A DNA stretch of 64,000 nt from Streptomyces kanamyceticus (GCF_008704495.1 NZ_CP023699.1:7316001-7380000); one strand, 5' to 3'; counted from the stretch's first letter, positions 35,849 through 45,216 are shown. Made by a program: numbers and translations. The notes: generated by a model not told the origin, from the letters alone.

Positions 35849-36658
35849 GTGAAAAAGCTCTCCGCACGACGACGCCATCCGCTGGCGGCGGTCGTCGTCC
35901 TACTCCTCGCGCTGGCGGCCACCGGGGGGCTGTACGCCGCGTTCGCGCCGGCGGACAAGGCGCAAGCCGATGACACCGCCCAGTCCCTCGCCATCGACGA
36001 GGGCAAGAAGCTCTACGCCGTGGGCTGCTCCAGCTGCCACGGAACCGGCGGTCAGGGCTCCTCCGACGGTCCGAGCCTGGTGGGCGTGGGCGCCGCCGCT
36101 GTCGACTTCCAGGTCGGCACCGGGCGCATGCCGCTCCAGCAGCAGAGCGCCCAGGCGCCCAAGAAGAAGGTCATTTACAACCAGGCCCAGATCGACCAGC
36201 TCGCGGCGTACATCTCGTCGCTGGGCGCCGGTCCGACGGTGCCGACCGAGAAGCAGTACAGCCCGGACGGGGCGGACATCGCCAAGGGTGGCGAGCTGTT
36301 CCGCACCAACTGTGCCCAGTGCCACAACTTCACCGGTGAAGGTGGCGCGTTGACGCACGGCAAGTTCGCGCCTCCGCTGGAGGACGTGTCCCCGAAGCAC
36401 ATCTACGAGGCCATGCAGACCGGCCCGCAGAACATGCCGTCCTTCCCCGACACGACGATGCCGGAGAAGGAAAAGAAGGACATCATCGCGTACCTCGACG
36501 CGGTCAACGGTGAGAAGACCGAGAGCCCTGGCGGTCTCAAGCTGGGTGGTCTGGGTCCGGTCAGTGAAGGCCTGTTCGGCTGGATCTTCGGTCTCGGCAC
36601 GCTGATCGCGGTCGCCGTGTGGGTCGCCGCTCGGACCGCAAAGGCCAAGAAGTCATGA
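35849..36658 (+). CDS. qcrC: Cytochrome bc1 complex di-heme cytochrome c subunit
   Basis: A 269-residue subunit with an N-terminal membrane anchor (residues about 12-35), two c-type heme motifs (CSSCH near residue 60 and CAQCH near residue 155), and a C-terminal membrane helix (WIFGLGTLIAVAVWVAA). It replaces both cytochrome c1 and free cytochrome c and passes electrons straight to CuA of subunit II. The start is GTG. The stop overlaps qcrA as ATGA. Confidence 0.96.
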   Translation: MKKLSARRRHPLAAVVVLLLALAATGGLYAAFAPADKAQADDTAQSLAIDEGKKLYAVGCSSCHGTGGQGSSDGPSLVGVGAAAVDFQVGTGRMPLQQQSAQAPKKKVIYNQAQIDQLAAYISSLGAGPTVPTEKQYSPDGADIAKGGELFRTNCAQCHNFTGEGGALTHGKFAPPLEDVSPKHIYEAMQTGPQNMPSFPDTTMPEKEKKDIIAYLDAVNGEKTESPGGLKLGGLGPVSEGLFGWIFGLGTLIAVAVWVAARTAKAKKS

Positions 36659-37713
36659 GTAGCCAAGAGATTCCAGAAGAGAAGAACCTGCCCAGCGCGC
36701 AGGACACCGAGCACGGCTCGGTGGCGGTCGCGGACGAGAACCCGTTCGCCGACCCGGGCCTTCCGCCCCACGAGCACCGCGTCCAGGACATCGACGAGCA
36801 GGCCGCCAAGCGCTCCGAGCGCGCGATCGCGTTCATGTTCACGCTGTCCATGCTGGCGACGGTCGGCTTCATCGCCTCGTTCGTCGCCATCCCGGCGGAC
36901 AAGAGCGTGTTCATCTGGCCGATCGGACACATCAGCGGTCTGAACTTCGCCCTGGGCATGACCCTCGGCGTGGCTCTCTTCTGCATCGGCGCGGGCGCGG
37001 TCCACTGGGCCCGCACCCTGATGTCCGATGTGGAGGTCGCCGACGAGCGGCACGCCATCGAGGCCGAGCCCGAGGTCAAGGCCAAGGTCATGGCCGACTT
37101 CAAGGCCGGTGCCGAGGAGTCGCAGTTCGGCCGGCGCAAGCTGATCCGCAACACGATGTTCGGCGCGCTCGCCCTGGTCCCGCTCTCCGGTGTCGTCCTG
37201 CTGCGTGACCTCGGGCCGCTGCCCGAGGACAAGCTCCGGCACACCAAGTGGGCCAAGGGCAAGATGCTCGTGAACATGAACACGCACGAGCCGCTGCGTC
37301 CCTCGGACGTGCAGGTCGGTTCGCTGACGTTCGCGATGCCCGAGGGCATGTCGGAGCACGACCACGACTTCCAGGTCCAGATCGCCAAGGCCGCCCTGAT
37401 GATCGTCCGGATCCAGCCGGAGAACATCAAGGACAAGCGCGAGCTGGCGTGGTCGCACGAGGGCGTCGTGGCGTACTCCAAGATCTGCACCCACGTGGGC
37501 TGCCCGATCTCCCTGTACGAGCAGCAGACGCACCACGTCCTCTGCCCGTGCCACCAGTCCACCTTCGACCTCTCCGACGGCGCCCGAGTGATCTTCGGCC
37601 CGGCCGGTCACGCCCTGCCGCAGCTGCGCATCGGTGTGAACGAGGAGGGCTACCTCGAGGCGCTCGGCGACTTCGAAGAGCCCGTCGGTCCTGCCTTCTG
37701 GGAGCGCGGATGA
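36655..37713 (+). CDS. qcrA: Cytochrome bc1 complex Rieske iron-sulfur subunit
   Basis: A 352-residue protein. Three membrane helices between residues about 60 and 190 are the actinobacterial extension over the usual single anchor. The C-terminal Rieske fold binds a 2Fe-2S cluster through CTHVGC and CPCHQSTF. It takes electrons from menaquinol and gives them to QcrC. ATGA overlaps on both sides link it to qcrC and qcrB. Confidence 0.96.
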   Translation: MSSQEIPEEKNLPSAQDTEHGSVAVADENPFADPGLPPHEHRVQDIDEQAAKRSERAIAFMFTLSMLATVGFIASFVAIPADKSVFIWPIGHISGLNFALGMTLGVALFCIGAGAVHWARTLMSDVEVADERHAIEAEPEVKAKVMADFKAGAEESQFGRRKLIRNTMFGALALVPLSGVVLLRDLGPLPEDKLRHTKWAKGKMLVNMNTHEPLRPSDVQVGSLTFAMPEGMSEHDHDFQVQIAKAALMIVRIQPENIKDKRELAWSHEGVVAYSKICTHVGCPISLYEQQTHHVLCPCHQSTFDLSDGARVIFGPAGHALPQLRIGVNEEGYLEALGDFEEPVGPAFWERG

Positions 37714-39344
37714 GCACCTCGACTGCTTCGAACGACAATCGGCAGAAAGCGCCCGCCGGTGAGCGGGTCGCGGACTGGGCCGACGGCCGCCTGGGGATCT
37801 ACTCCCTGGCCAAGGCCAACATGCGCAAGATCTTTCCGGACCACTGGTCCTTCATGCTCGGCGAGATCTGCATGTACAGCTTCATCATCATCATCCTCAC
37901 GGGTGTGTATCTGACGCTGTTCTTCCACCCGTCGATGAACGAGGTGGAGTACGCGGGCAGCTACGTCCCGCTGCAGGGTCAGCTGATGTCCGAGGCGTTC
38001 AACTCGACCATGCACATCTCCTTCGATGTGCGCGGTGGTCTGCTGATCCGGCAGATCCACCACTGGGCGGCGCTGATCTTCCTCGCGGCGATGTTCGTGC
38101 ACATGATGCGCGTGTTCTTCACGGGTGCGTTCCGCAAGCCGCGTGAGGTCAACTGGCTGTTCGGCTTCCTGCTGTTCGTCCTCGGCATGTTCACCGGCTT
38201 CACCGGTTACTCGCTCCCGGACGACCTGCTCTCCGGCACCGGTGTCCGCTTCATGCAGGGCGCGATCCTGTCCGTACCGGTCATCGGCACGTACCTGTCG
38301 ATGTTCCTGTTCGGCGGGGAGTTCCCCGGCGGCGACTTCGTGGCGCGGTTCTACTCGGTGCACATCCTGCTGCTGCCGGGCATCATGCTCGGCCTGATGG
38401 TGGCGCACCTGATCCTGGTCTTCTACCACAAGCACACGCAGTTCGCGGGCCCCGGCAAGACCAACAAGAACGTCGTCGGCATGCCGCTGCTCCCGGTCTA
38501 CATGGCCAAGGCCGGAGGCTTCTTCTTCCTGGTCTTCGGTGTCATCGCGGCCATCGGCGCGATCGCCTCGATCAACCCGATCTGGGCGATCGGCCCGTAC
38601 CGTCCCGACCAGGTGTCCACCGGCGCCCAGCCCGACTGGTACATGGGCTTCGCCGAGGGTCTGATCCGTGTGATGCCGGGCTGGGAGATCAACGCCTGGG
38701 GCCACACGCTCGTCCTGGGCGTGATGATCCCGCTGGCGATCTTCCCGATCGTCCTGGTGGCCATCGCGGTCTACCCGTTCATCGAGTCCTGGGTCACCGG
38801 GGACAAGCGCGAGCACCACATCCTGGACCGCCCGCGCAACGCCCCGACCCGTACGGCCTTCGGTGTCGCCTGGATCACGGCGTACTTCATCATGCTGGTG
38901 GGTGGTGGAAACGACCTGTGGGCCACGCACTTCCACCTGTCGCTGAACGCCATCACCTGGTTCGTCCGGATCTTCTTCTTCGCCGGACCGGTCATCGCGT
39001 TCATCGTGACCAAGCGGATCTGCATGGGTCTGCAGCGGCGCGACAAGGACAAGGTGCTGCACGGGCGCGAGTCCGGCATCATCAAGCGCCTGCCGCACGG
39101 TGAGTTCATCGAGGTCCACGAGCCGCTCAGCCAGGAGAAGCTGCACACCCTCACGGCGCACGAGCAGTACCAGCCGCTCGAGATCGGCCCGACGGTCGAC
39201 GAGAACGGCGTCGAGCGCAAGGTGTCCGGCTCCGAGAAGCTCAGGGCCAAGCTCTCCAAGAGCTACTACGGGGAGGACAACCAGATCCCCAAGGCCACCG
39301 CCGAGGAGTACAAGGAGATCACGAGCGGCCACGGCCACCACTGA
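37710..39344 (+). CDS. qcrB: Cytochrome bc1 complex cytochrome b subunit
   Basis: A 544-residue membrane protein that carries two b hemes and the quinol sites. Heme His residues are in RQIHHWAALIFLAAMFVHMMR and RFYSVHILLLPGIMLGLMVAHL. A long soluble C-terminal extension (residues about 420-544, KDKVLHGRESGIIKRLPHGEF and on) is typical of the actinobacterial protein. The ATG overlaps the qcrA stop. This is the target region of known QcrB inhibitors in mycobacteria. A terminator follows. Confidence 0.96.
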   Translation: MSTSTASNDNRQKAPAGERVADWADGRLGIYSLAKANMRKIFPDHWSFMLGEICMYSFIIIILTGVYLTLFFHPSMNEVEYAGSYVPLQGQLMSEAFNSTMHISFDVRGGLLIRQIHHWAALIFLAAMFVHMMRVFFTGAFRKPREVNWLFGFLLFVLGMFTGFTGYSLPDDLLSGTGVRFMQGAILSVPVIGTYLSMFLFGGEFPGGDFVARFYSVHILLLPGIMLGLMVAHLILVFYHKHTQFAGPGKTNKNVVGMPLLPVYMAKAGGFFFLVFGVIAAIGAIASINPIWAIGPYRPDQVSTGAQPDWYMGFAEGLIRVMPGWEINAWGHTLVLGVMIPLAIFPIVLVAIAVYPFIESWVTGDKREHHILDRPRNAPTRTAFGVAWITAYFIMLVGGGNDLWATHFHLSLNAITWFVRIFFFAGPVIAFIVTKRICMGLQRRDKDKVLHGRESGIIKRLPHGEFIEVHEPLSQEKLHTLTAHEQYQPLEIGPTVDENGVERKVSGSEKLRAKLSKSYYGEDNQIPKATAEEYKEITSGHGHH

Positions 39345-39389
39345 TCAACCGAAGCTCTTGAAGCTCTGACCACAAGGTCGCCACGGCAG

Positions 39390-39418
39390 GAGCCCCGTCC
39401 ATTGCATGGACGGGGCTC
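39390..39418 (+). terminator. Terminator of ctaE-qcrCAB
   Basis: GAGCCCCGTCCAT - tgc - ATGGACGGGGCTC is a perfect 13-bp stem followed by CTTTG-type bases, 46 bp after the qcrB stop. Confidence 0.92.
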
Positions 39419-39507
39419 TTTGCCGTCCCGAGGGCTGGATAGGGTGGTCCCACCCCCTCATCAAGGGGTGCGTCACTTCATACGTCTAGGAACCCCCAGG
39501 AGCGGCC

Positions 39508-40572
39508 ATGAGCGCTGTGACCCCCGCAGGAGGCACTACCGCGGCGGGCCGTTCCTGGCCCGACGTACTGAACGGCCTGCTCGACGGGCGTGACCAGAGC
39601 GCCGACGACACCGCCTGGGCCATGGACCGCATCATGCGCGGCGAGGCCACCGACGCGCAGATCGCGGGCTTCGTGGTCGCGCTGCGCGCCAAGGGCGAGA
39701 CCGTCGAGGAGATCTCGGGGCTCGTACGGACGATGTACGAGCACGCCAACGTGATCGAGGTGCCGGGGGAGACCGTCGACATCGTCGGGACCGGCGGCGA
39801 CGGGGCCAAGACCGTCAACATCTCGACCATGTCCGCGATCGTCGTCGCGGGCGCGGGGGCGAAGGTCGTCAAGCACGGCAACCGCGCCGCCTCCAGTGCC
39901 TCGGGCTCCTCCGACGTACTCGAAAAGCTCGGGGTGAACCTGGAGCTGCCGCTGCACCGGGTCGTCGAGGTCGCGGAGGAGGCGGGGATCACCTTCTGCT
40001 TCGCGGTGAAGTTCCACCCGGCGCTGCGGCACGCGGGCGCGGCGCGCGGCCAGTTGGGGATCAGGACCGTCTTCAACCTGCTCGGTCCGCTCACCAATCC
40101 GGCGAAGGTGCGGGCCCAGGCGGTCGGCGTCGCCGATCCGCGGATGGCGCCCATCGTGGCGGGCGTCTTCGCCGAGCGCGGGCACTCCTCGCTCGTCTTC
40201 CGCGGCGACGACGGACTCGACGAGCTCACGACGACGGGCACCTCCCGCGTCTGGGTGGTGCGCGACGGCGTCGTGCGCGAGGAGTCCTTCGACCCGCGGG
40301 ACGTCGGCATCGACCTGGTGGAGATCTCCGCGCTGCGCGGCGCGGACGCCTCGTACAACGCGGAGGTCGCGCTGCGCCTCCTGGACGGCGAGACCGGGCC
40401 CGTACGGGACGCGGTGCTGCTCAACTCGGCCGCGGCGCTGGTGGCCCTGAAGCCGACAGACGAGCCGTTCGCGGAGCAGATCAGGGCCGGTATGGCGCGG
40501 GCCGCCGAGTCCATCGACTCCGGGTCCGCCAAGCGGGCCCTGGAGCGCTGGGTGGCGGCCAGCAACCGCTGA
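39508..40572 (+). CDS. trpD: Anthranilate phosphoribosyltransferase
   Basis: A 354-residue enzyme that transfers ribose phosphate from PRPP to anthranilate, the second step of tryptophan synthesis. Motifs are [18 protein letters not shown] (PRPP site), [18 protein letters not shown] and the metal site [12 protein letters not shown]. It stands apart from other trp genes. CCAGGAGC precedes the ATG. A small hairpin CCCCTCATCAAGGGG lies in the 90-bp leader, but I found no Trp-rich leader peptide. Confidence 0.95.
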   Translation: MSAVTPAGGTTAAGRSWPDVLNGLLDGRDQSADDTAWAMDRIMRGEATDAQIAGFVVALRAKGETVEEISGLVRTMYEHANVIEVPGETVDIVGTGGDGAKTVNISTMSAIVVAGAGAKVVKHGNRAASSASGSSDVLEKLGVNLELPLHRVVEVAEEAGITFCFAVKFHPALRHAGAARGQLGIRTVFNLLGPLTNPAKVRAQAVGVADPRMAPIVAGVFAERGHSSLVFRGDDGLDELTTTGTSRVWVVRDGVVREESFDPRDVGIDLVEISALRGADASYNAEVALRLLDGETGPVRDAVLLNSAAALVALKPTDEPFAEQIRAGMARAAESIDSGSAKRALERWVAASNR

Positions 40573-40656
40573 GCGCGCCGCAGGTGTGACGCACGGCGCA
40601 GTCCGGATCCTGGACTGCGCCTTGCGCGCCGAAGATCGTGTGGCAGGATGCTGCAC

Positions 40657-40775
40657 AGGTCATGAGTGACAGCGACTACGGCCCCGGCCCGCTGTCCGGC
40701 AACCCTCCGTCCGTGGCGGGGTGCCCCGGGTGAAGACCAGGTCGTACGCAGCAAGGCGTATGGCAAGCGCGGACC
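40657..40775 (+). ncRNA. SAM-IV riboswitch aptamer
   Basis: The leader shows the SAM-IV pattern of actinomycetes: GGTCATGAGTG start, a core CCGGCAACCCTCC, GGGGTGCCCCGGGTGA, and GACCAGG that closes helix P1 with GGTC. A downstream arm TACGC-agcaag-GCGTA is followed by GGCAAGCGCGG, the segment that forms the family's pseudoknot. The first part of the core is shared with SAM-I; the extra 3' arm marks SAM-IV. S-adenosylmethionine is the known ligand. It should switch off the class V aminotransferase gene that follows when SAM is high. Confidence 0.85.
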
Positions 40776-40836
40776 CCTCGCAACCCTGGGGTCCTGGTCC
40801 TCAAGGGAGCAGTCTCGTGAGCAAGCGAATGCGATA

Positions 40837-40854
40837 GGGCCTTCGGCCCCTTTT
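40837..40854 (+). terminator. Terminator in the riboswitch expression platform
   Basis: GGGCC - ttc - GGCCC followed by C and TTTT lies 60 bp after the aptamer and 130 bp before the gene. A second hairpin GGACCCC / GGGGTCC (40771-40794) lies between them. This arrangement suggests control by premature transcription termination. Confidence 0.65.
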
Positions 40855-40987
40855 GTCGTACCCCTCCGCCCGGCGAAGAGCGCCGCGCGTTGAGGCAACA
40901 CCCGTACGCAGGGCGGCAGTTGTGCTGCCGTGCTGCCGCGCGGGATCTTACGCAGCTGTTCCGCCATGCCCGCAGGGAGACTTCGTC

Positions 40988-42397
40988 ATGTCCGCACGCC
41001 CCGCTGCCGCCCAGATCGCCTCCGCCGCCTCCGCCACCGAGTCCGCCGACCCCTGCTGTGCCGCGCCGCTGCCGGTGCTCGGCCGGGACGTCACCGTGCC
41101 GCTGGTCACCGGTGGCGAGGTGACGTACGCGGCGCTCGACTACGCGGCGAGCGCGCCCGCCCTGCAGCGGGTCTGGGACGACGTGGCGGCCTACGCCCCG
41201 TACTACGGCAGCGTGCACCGCGGGGCCGGGTACCTCTCGCAGCTCTCCACCGACCTCTTCGAGAACTCCCGCACCACCGTCGCCGAGTTCCTCGGGTGCC
41301 GCGAGGACGACCAGGTGATCTTCACGCGGTCGACCACCGACTCGCTGAACCTGCTCGCCGCCGCGCTCCCCGCCGACTGCCAGGTCTTCGTCTTCGAGAC
41401 CGAGCACCACGCCTCGCTGCTGCCGTGGCGGGACGCGCGGGTGACCTACCTGAACGCGCCGCGCACTCCGGACGAGGCCGTGCAGACGCTGGAGCGCGCC
41501 CTTGCCGACCGTGACCCCTACGGCCCGGCGCTCGTCTGCGTGACCGGTGCCTCCAACGTCACCGGTGAGCTGTGGCCGGTGCGCGAGCTGGCGGCGGCCG
41601 CGCACGCGCACGGCGCCCGGATCGTGCTCGACGCCGCGCAGCTCGCGCCCCACCACCCCGTCTCCATCGACGAGTTGGACGTGGACTGGGTCGCCTTCTC
41701 CGGGCACAAGCTGTACGCGCCCTTCGGGTCCGGCGTGCTCGCGGGACGCTCCGACTGGCTGCGCGGCGCCGAGCCGTACCTCGCGGGCGGCGGGGCCTCG
41801 CGGAAGGTGGCGCGGCGCGCCGACGGCGGCGTGGACGTGGAGTGGCACGACAGCGCCGCGCGGCACGAGGCAGGGTCGCCCAACGTCATCGGCGTCTACT
41901 CCATCGCCGCCGCCTGCAAGGCGCTCACCGAGGCCGGTTTCGACGAACTGGTCGCCCGGGAGCGGCACTTGATCGCGAAGGTGCGCGAGGGACTCGCCGA
42001 GGTGCCCGCGGTGCGCGTGCTCTCGCTCTTCGGTGACGACGCGCCGCGCGTGGGCGTCATCTCCTTCGTCGTGGACGGCTGGAACAGCTCGCACTTCGCC
42101 GCCGCGCTCTCCGCCGAGTACGGCATCGGCGTACGCGACGGTCTCTTCTGCGCCCACCCGCTGGTGCGCACCCTGCTGGGCAGCGAGCCCGACGAGCCCG
42201 GCGAGTGCGGCGCGCCCGAGGCCGCGCCCGGCGAGAAGTCGCTGAACGCCATCCGGGTGAGCTTCGGCGCCGGTACCCCCGACGAGCACGTCGAGCGCTT
42301 CGTGCGCGCCGTCAAGGAGCTGGTGGCCGACGGCGCGCGGTGGAGCTACCGCACCGAGGACGGGCGCTGCGTGCCGGACACCAGCGTGGCCGCCTGA
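40988..42397 (+). CDS. Class V aminotransferase / cysteine desulfurase-like PLP enzyme
   Basis: A 469-residue fold-type I PLP enzyme. Landmarks are LDYAASAPALQRVWDDV, FTRSTTDSLNLLA, ETEHHASLLPWR, VLDAAQLAPHHPV, the PLP lysine in FSGHKLYAPFGSG and a cysteine in RDGLFCAHPLVR at the SufS-like catalytic place. Desulfurase or cysteine-lyase chemistry is likely, though the substrate is unproved. The SAM-IV riboswitch upstream ties it to sulfur amino acid metabolism. AGGGAGA precedes the ATG. Its last 52 bp overlap the convergent glycerate kinase gene. Confidence 0.88.
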   Translation: MSARPAAAQIASAASATESADPCCAAPLPVLGRDVTVPLVTGGEVTYAALDYAASAPALQRVWDDVAAYAPYYGSVHRGAGYLSQLSTDLFENSRTTVAEFLGCREDDQVIFTRSTTDSLNLLAAALPADCQVFVFETEHHASLLPWRDARVTYLNAPRTPDEAVQTLERALADRDPYGPALVCVTGASNVTGELWPVRELAAAAHAHGARIVLDAAQLAPHHPVSIDELDVDWVAFSGHKLYAPFGSGVLAGRSDWLRGAEPYLAGGGASRKVARRADGGVDVEWHDSAARHEAGSPNVIGVYSIAAACKALTEAGFDELVARERHLIAKVREGLAEVPAVRVLSLFGDDAPRVGVISFVVDGWNSSHFAAALSAEYGIGVRDGLFCAHPLVRTLLGSEPDEPGECGAPEAAPGEKSLNAIRVSFGAGTPDEHVERFVRAVKELVADGARWSYRTEDGRCVPDTSVAA

Positions 42398-43545
42398 CCC
42401 GGCAGGCGCGCGCCGAGCTGGATCATCCGCAGGGCCCGCTCGGTCGCGTCGGTGAGGAACTCGCCGCCCCTGCCGAGCGCCTCGGTCAGCGAGACGGGGG
42501 CGGGCAGGATCGCGCTGTAGGCGTCGACACCGGCGGCCCGTACGTGGTGCGCGCCCTGGCCGATCGTGCCCGCGAGCACCAGGACCGGGCGGTCGAACAG
42601 CTTGGCGCGGCGGGCCACCTCGGCGGGGATCTTGCCGCGCGGGGTCTGGTGGTCGAGGGCGCCCTCGGCCGTCACGACCAGGTCGGCGCGGGCGAGCCTG
42701 GCGTCCAGGTCGAGCTGGTCGAGCAGCACGTCGAAGCGGGGGAGCAGCGCGGCGCCGAGGGCCGCGAGGCCGGCGCCGAGTCCGCCCGAGGCGCCCGTGC
42801 CGGGGCCCAGCGAGAGGTCTGACGTGACGCGCAGGTCGCGCGTCAGGACGTACGCCCAGTGGTCGAGGGCGGCGGCGAGCTCCTCGACCTGGCGGGGGGT
42901 CGCGCCCTTCTGGGGGCCGAAGACGCGGGCCACGCCGCGCTCGCCGCACAGGACGTTGAAGGGGTTGCAGGCCACCTGGATCTCGGTGTCCGCGAGACGG
43001 GGGTCGATGCCGCTCGCGTCGATGCGGTTCAGGCGCGTCAACTCCCGCCCGCCGGGCGGCAGTTCCCAGCCGTCCAGATCAAGGAGGCGGGCGCCAAGGG
43101 CCTGCAGAGCCCCGGCGCCGCCGTCCGACGTGCCCGAGTCGCCGCAGCCGACCAGGATCCGCCGCGCGCCCGCGTCCAGGGCGGCGCGGATCAGCTCGCC
43201 GACGCCGTACGTCGTGGTGGCGCCAGGGTCGCGCAGATCGCGGGGGACCAGGGAGAGGCCCGCCACGGCCGCCATCTCGACGACCGCGGTGCCGTCGGGC
43301 AGCAGCGCGAAGTGCGTGCCGATCGGCTGGCCGACCGGTCCGGTGGCGGGCAGCGCGACCAGGCGGCCGCCCTCCGCGGCGGCCAGCGCGCGTGCCGTGC
43401 CCTCGCCGCCGTCCACCAGCGGGATCAGGTCGGTCTCGGCGTCCGGGACGACACGGCGTACGCCCGCGGCGATGGCCTCGGCCGCCGCGCCCGCGGACAG
43501 GGATTCCTTGAAGCCGCTGGGGGCGATGGCGAAACGGGTCAGCAT
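42346..43545 (-). CDS. Glycerate kinase (GlxK/GarK type)
   Basis: A 399-residue kinase that makes phosphoglycerate from glycerate with ATP. Family motifs are MLTRFAIAPSGFKESLSA, PLVDGGEGTARAL, GCGDSGTSDGGAGALQALG, ACNPFNVLCGERG and VVTAEGALDHQTPRGKIPAEV. GGAGACCC precedes the ATG. It follows the SLC13 permease gene after 17 bp on the same strand, so the permease may import glycerate or a related acid. The 3' end overlaps the convergent aminotransferase gene by 52 bp. Confidence 0.93.
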   Translation of the reverse strand: MLTRFAIAPSGFKESLSAGAAAEAIAAGVRRVVPDAETDLIPLVDGGEGTARALAAAEGGRLVALPATGPVGQPIGTHFALLPDGTAVVEMAAVAGLSLVPRDLRDPGATTTYGVGELIRAALDAGARRILVGCGDSGTSDGGAGALQALGARLLDLDGWELPPGGRELTRLNRIDASGIDPRLADTEIQVACNPFNVLCGERGVARVFGPQKGATPRQVEELAAALDHWAYVLTRDLRVTSDLSLGPGTGASGGLGAGLAALGAALLPRFDVLLDQLDLDARLARADLVVTAEGALDHQTPRGKIPAEVARRAKLFDRPVLVLAGTIGQGAHHVRAAGVDAYSAILPAPVSLTEALGRGGEFLTDATERALRMIQLGARLPGQAATLVSGTQRPSSVR

Positions 43546-43562
43546 GAGGGTCTCCAGGGGAT

Positions 43563-44975
43563 CTAACGGACGGGTACGCCGAGCAGCGGCCACAGCGTGA
43601 CGGCGCACAGCAGGACGAGCGCGGCGGACAGCGGGGCCAGGACGGCGGAGAGCCGCAGCAGGTCGCGCGGGGTGTAGGTGGGGACTCCCGGCACCTCGGC
43701 GAAGAGCGTGACCGGCTTGGCGGAGGCGGGCAGCGTGTGGCAGAAACCCGCGGCCGCGGTGGAGGCGAGCGCGGCGGCGACCGGGTTCACGCCCGCGCCG
43801 ACGGCCGCCGCGACGACCAGCGGGACAAGGACGGAGGAGCGGGCCGAGCGGGACTGGAGCACCAGGTGCGCGGCCGTGCTGACCGCGACGACCACGGTGA
43901 GGAACAGCCACGGGGGCAGGTCCAGGGGCAGGCCGCCGACCAGCCACTTGGCCGCGCCCGAGTCGGCGAGCGCGACGCCCATCGCCATCGTCGCCGCCAT
44001 GAAGAGGAGCAGTGACCAGGGGACGGTCTTCAGCGCGTCCTTGAGGCGTACGGTGCCGAGCGCGGGCGACGACGCGACGACCGCGCCGATCAACGCGACC
44101 ACGGCGGGCGGCACTTGGTGCAGGGGCTCGCTGCACCAGAGCACGACGACCGTGGCGAGCAGCAGGGCGCAGCGCGTCTCCGCGGGCTCCCAGGGTCCGG
44201 TGACCGGCTGCTCGCTGTGCTCCTGGAGCTGGTCGAGGGTGATGCTGACCGGGCCCTTGCGGTCCGCGCGCCGCGTGGTCGTCAACAGGACGGCCTCCGC
44301 CGCCAGATGGGATGAAGCGACGGCCAGCGGCAGACCGAGCAGCAGCCACTGGGTGAAGCCGATGCGCTCACCCGTCGCCTCCCAGAGGACCGACACGGTG
44401 ATCAGATGCGCGCCCGCTCCGATCAGGGTCGCGACCGCGGACAGCAGGATCACGGTCGGAAAGAGCAGCGCGAGCATCACGACCAGTCGCTTCCGGTCGG
44501 CGAGGACCTTGGCGAGGGCCAGGAAGACGGGCAGCGCGAGCGCGGCGCGCCCCGAGGTGGCGGGCACCGCGAAGGCCGTCACCACCAGCGCCGCGGTGGT
44601 CAGATGGGTCAACTGCCGCACGCTGCGCGCCCCGCTGACCAGGAAGGCGGCCGCCCGCCCCGAGAGACCGCTGCGCGCCACCGCGGCCGCGAGGACGAAG
44701 GCGCAGATCAGCAGCCAGACCGTCTCGTCGCCGAGGGTGCCGAAGAGGGTGTCGCTGCTTATCACCCCGGTCGCGGTGAGGGCGAGGCCCGCGCCGAGGG
44801 CGATGTAGGTGTCGTCGATCGGCGTGCCGATCCAGGCGCAGGTCGCGAGGGCGAAGACGCCGAGGGTGAGGCGGGCGTCGCCGCTCAGGCCCGGGAAGTT
44901 CCCGGGGACCAGGAGCAGCGCGCAGATGCTGAGCGCGATGCAGAGGGTCACGGCTTGGCGCGGGGTCAGGGTCAC
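43563..44975 (-). CDS. SLC13/DASS-family anion permease
   Basis: A 470-residue transporter with about twelve helices in two repeats. Family-like parts are LGDETVWLLICAFVLAAAVARSGL, TSGRAALALPVFLALAKVL, and the second repeat around AAALASTAAAGFCHTLPASAKP. DASS proteins import dicarboxylates, sulfate or small organic acids with Na+. Pairing with glycerate kinase suggests a glycerate-type substrate; this is inference. The start is GTG. The gene lies after a terminator. Confidence 0.87.
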   Translation of the reverse strand: MTLTPRQAVTLCIALSICALLLVPGNFPGLSGDARLTLGVFALATCAWIGTPIDDTYIALGAGLALTATGVISSDTLFGTLGDETVWLLICAFVLAAAVARSGLSGRAAAFLVSGARSVRQLTHLTTAALVVTAFAVPATSGRAALALPVFLALAKVLADRKRLVVMLALLFPTVILLSAVATLIGAGAHLITVSVLWEATGERIGFTQWLLLGLPLAVASSHLAAEAVLLTTTRRADRKGPVSITLDQLQEHSEQPVTGPWEPAETRCALLLATVVVLWCSEPLHQVPPAVVALIGAVVASSPALGTVRLKDALKTVPWSLLLFMAATMAMGVALADSGAAKWLVGGLPLDLPPWLFLTVVVAVSTAAHLVLQSRSARSSVLVPLVVAAAVGAGVNPVAAALASTAAAGFCHTLPASAKPVTLFAEVPGVPTYTPRDLLRLSAVLAPLSAALVLLCAVTLWPLLGVPVR

Positions 44976-45044
44976 GCCGTTCAGCGTGGTGGGGCGCGGT
45001 GAGCCCTCAATGAGCCGAAGATGAAAGGAACTTCACCGAAGGCC

Positions 45045-45090
45045 CCCGCCCTGTCAGGGGCGCGGGGGAACTGCGCGAGCAACCAAAGAA
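45045..45090. repeat. Dispersed intergenic palindromic repeat, copy 4
   Basis: A slightly diverged copy: CCGCCCTGTCAGGGGCGCGGGGG, then AACTGCGCGAGCAACC. It lies in the 241-bp gap between the permease start and the two-component operon end. An inverted partner is at 45187-45208, so a strong hairpin is flanked by facing copies. Confidence 0.7.
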
Positions 45091-45093
45091 GAA

Positions 45094-45138
45094 GCCGCGG
45101 TCGCGTCTGCCAGGTAACTCGGCAGACGCGACCGCGGC
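45094..45138 (-). terminator. Terminator of the OmpR-type two-component operon
   Basis: GCCGCGGTCGCGTCTGCC - 9 nt - GGCAGACGCGACCGCGGC is a perfect 18-bp stem. In the leftward direction it is followed by TTCTTCTTTGG, so it should stop transcripts of the kinase and regulator genes. Confidence 0.9.
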
Positions 45139-45186
45139 ATTTCGCGCGCTGAGCGCGCCCACGCGGCGGAGCCGCACATGTCACAG

Positions 45187-45208
45187 CCCCGCGCCCCTGA
45201 CGGGGCGC
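45187..45208. repeat. Dispersed intergenic palindromic repeat, inverted partial copy 5
   Basis: CCCCGCGCCCCTGACGGGGCGC is the reverse complement of the hairpin part of the repeat. It ends 8 bp before the regulator stop codon. Confidence 0.65.
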
Positions 45209-45216
45209 AGCCCACG

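Noticed and set aside
39430..39507. trp attenuator before trpD
   Set aside because: A CCCC/GGGG hairpin is there, but no leader peptide with tandem Trp codons.
40676..42949. A 757-residue leftward open frame over the riboswitch and aminotransferase
   Set aside because: Its residues are Arg/Gly/Pro-rich without any domain, and the opposite strand encodes the PLP enzyme and the SAM-IV RNA.
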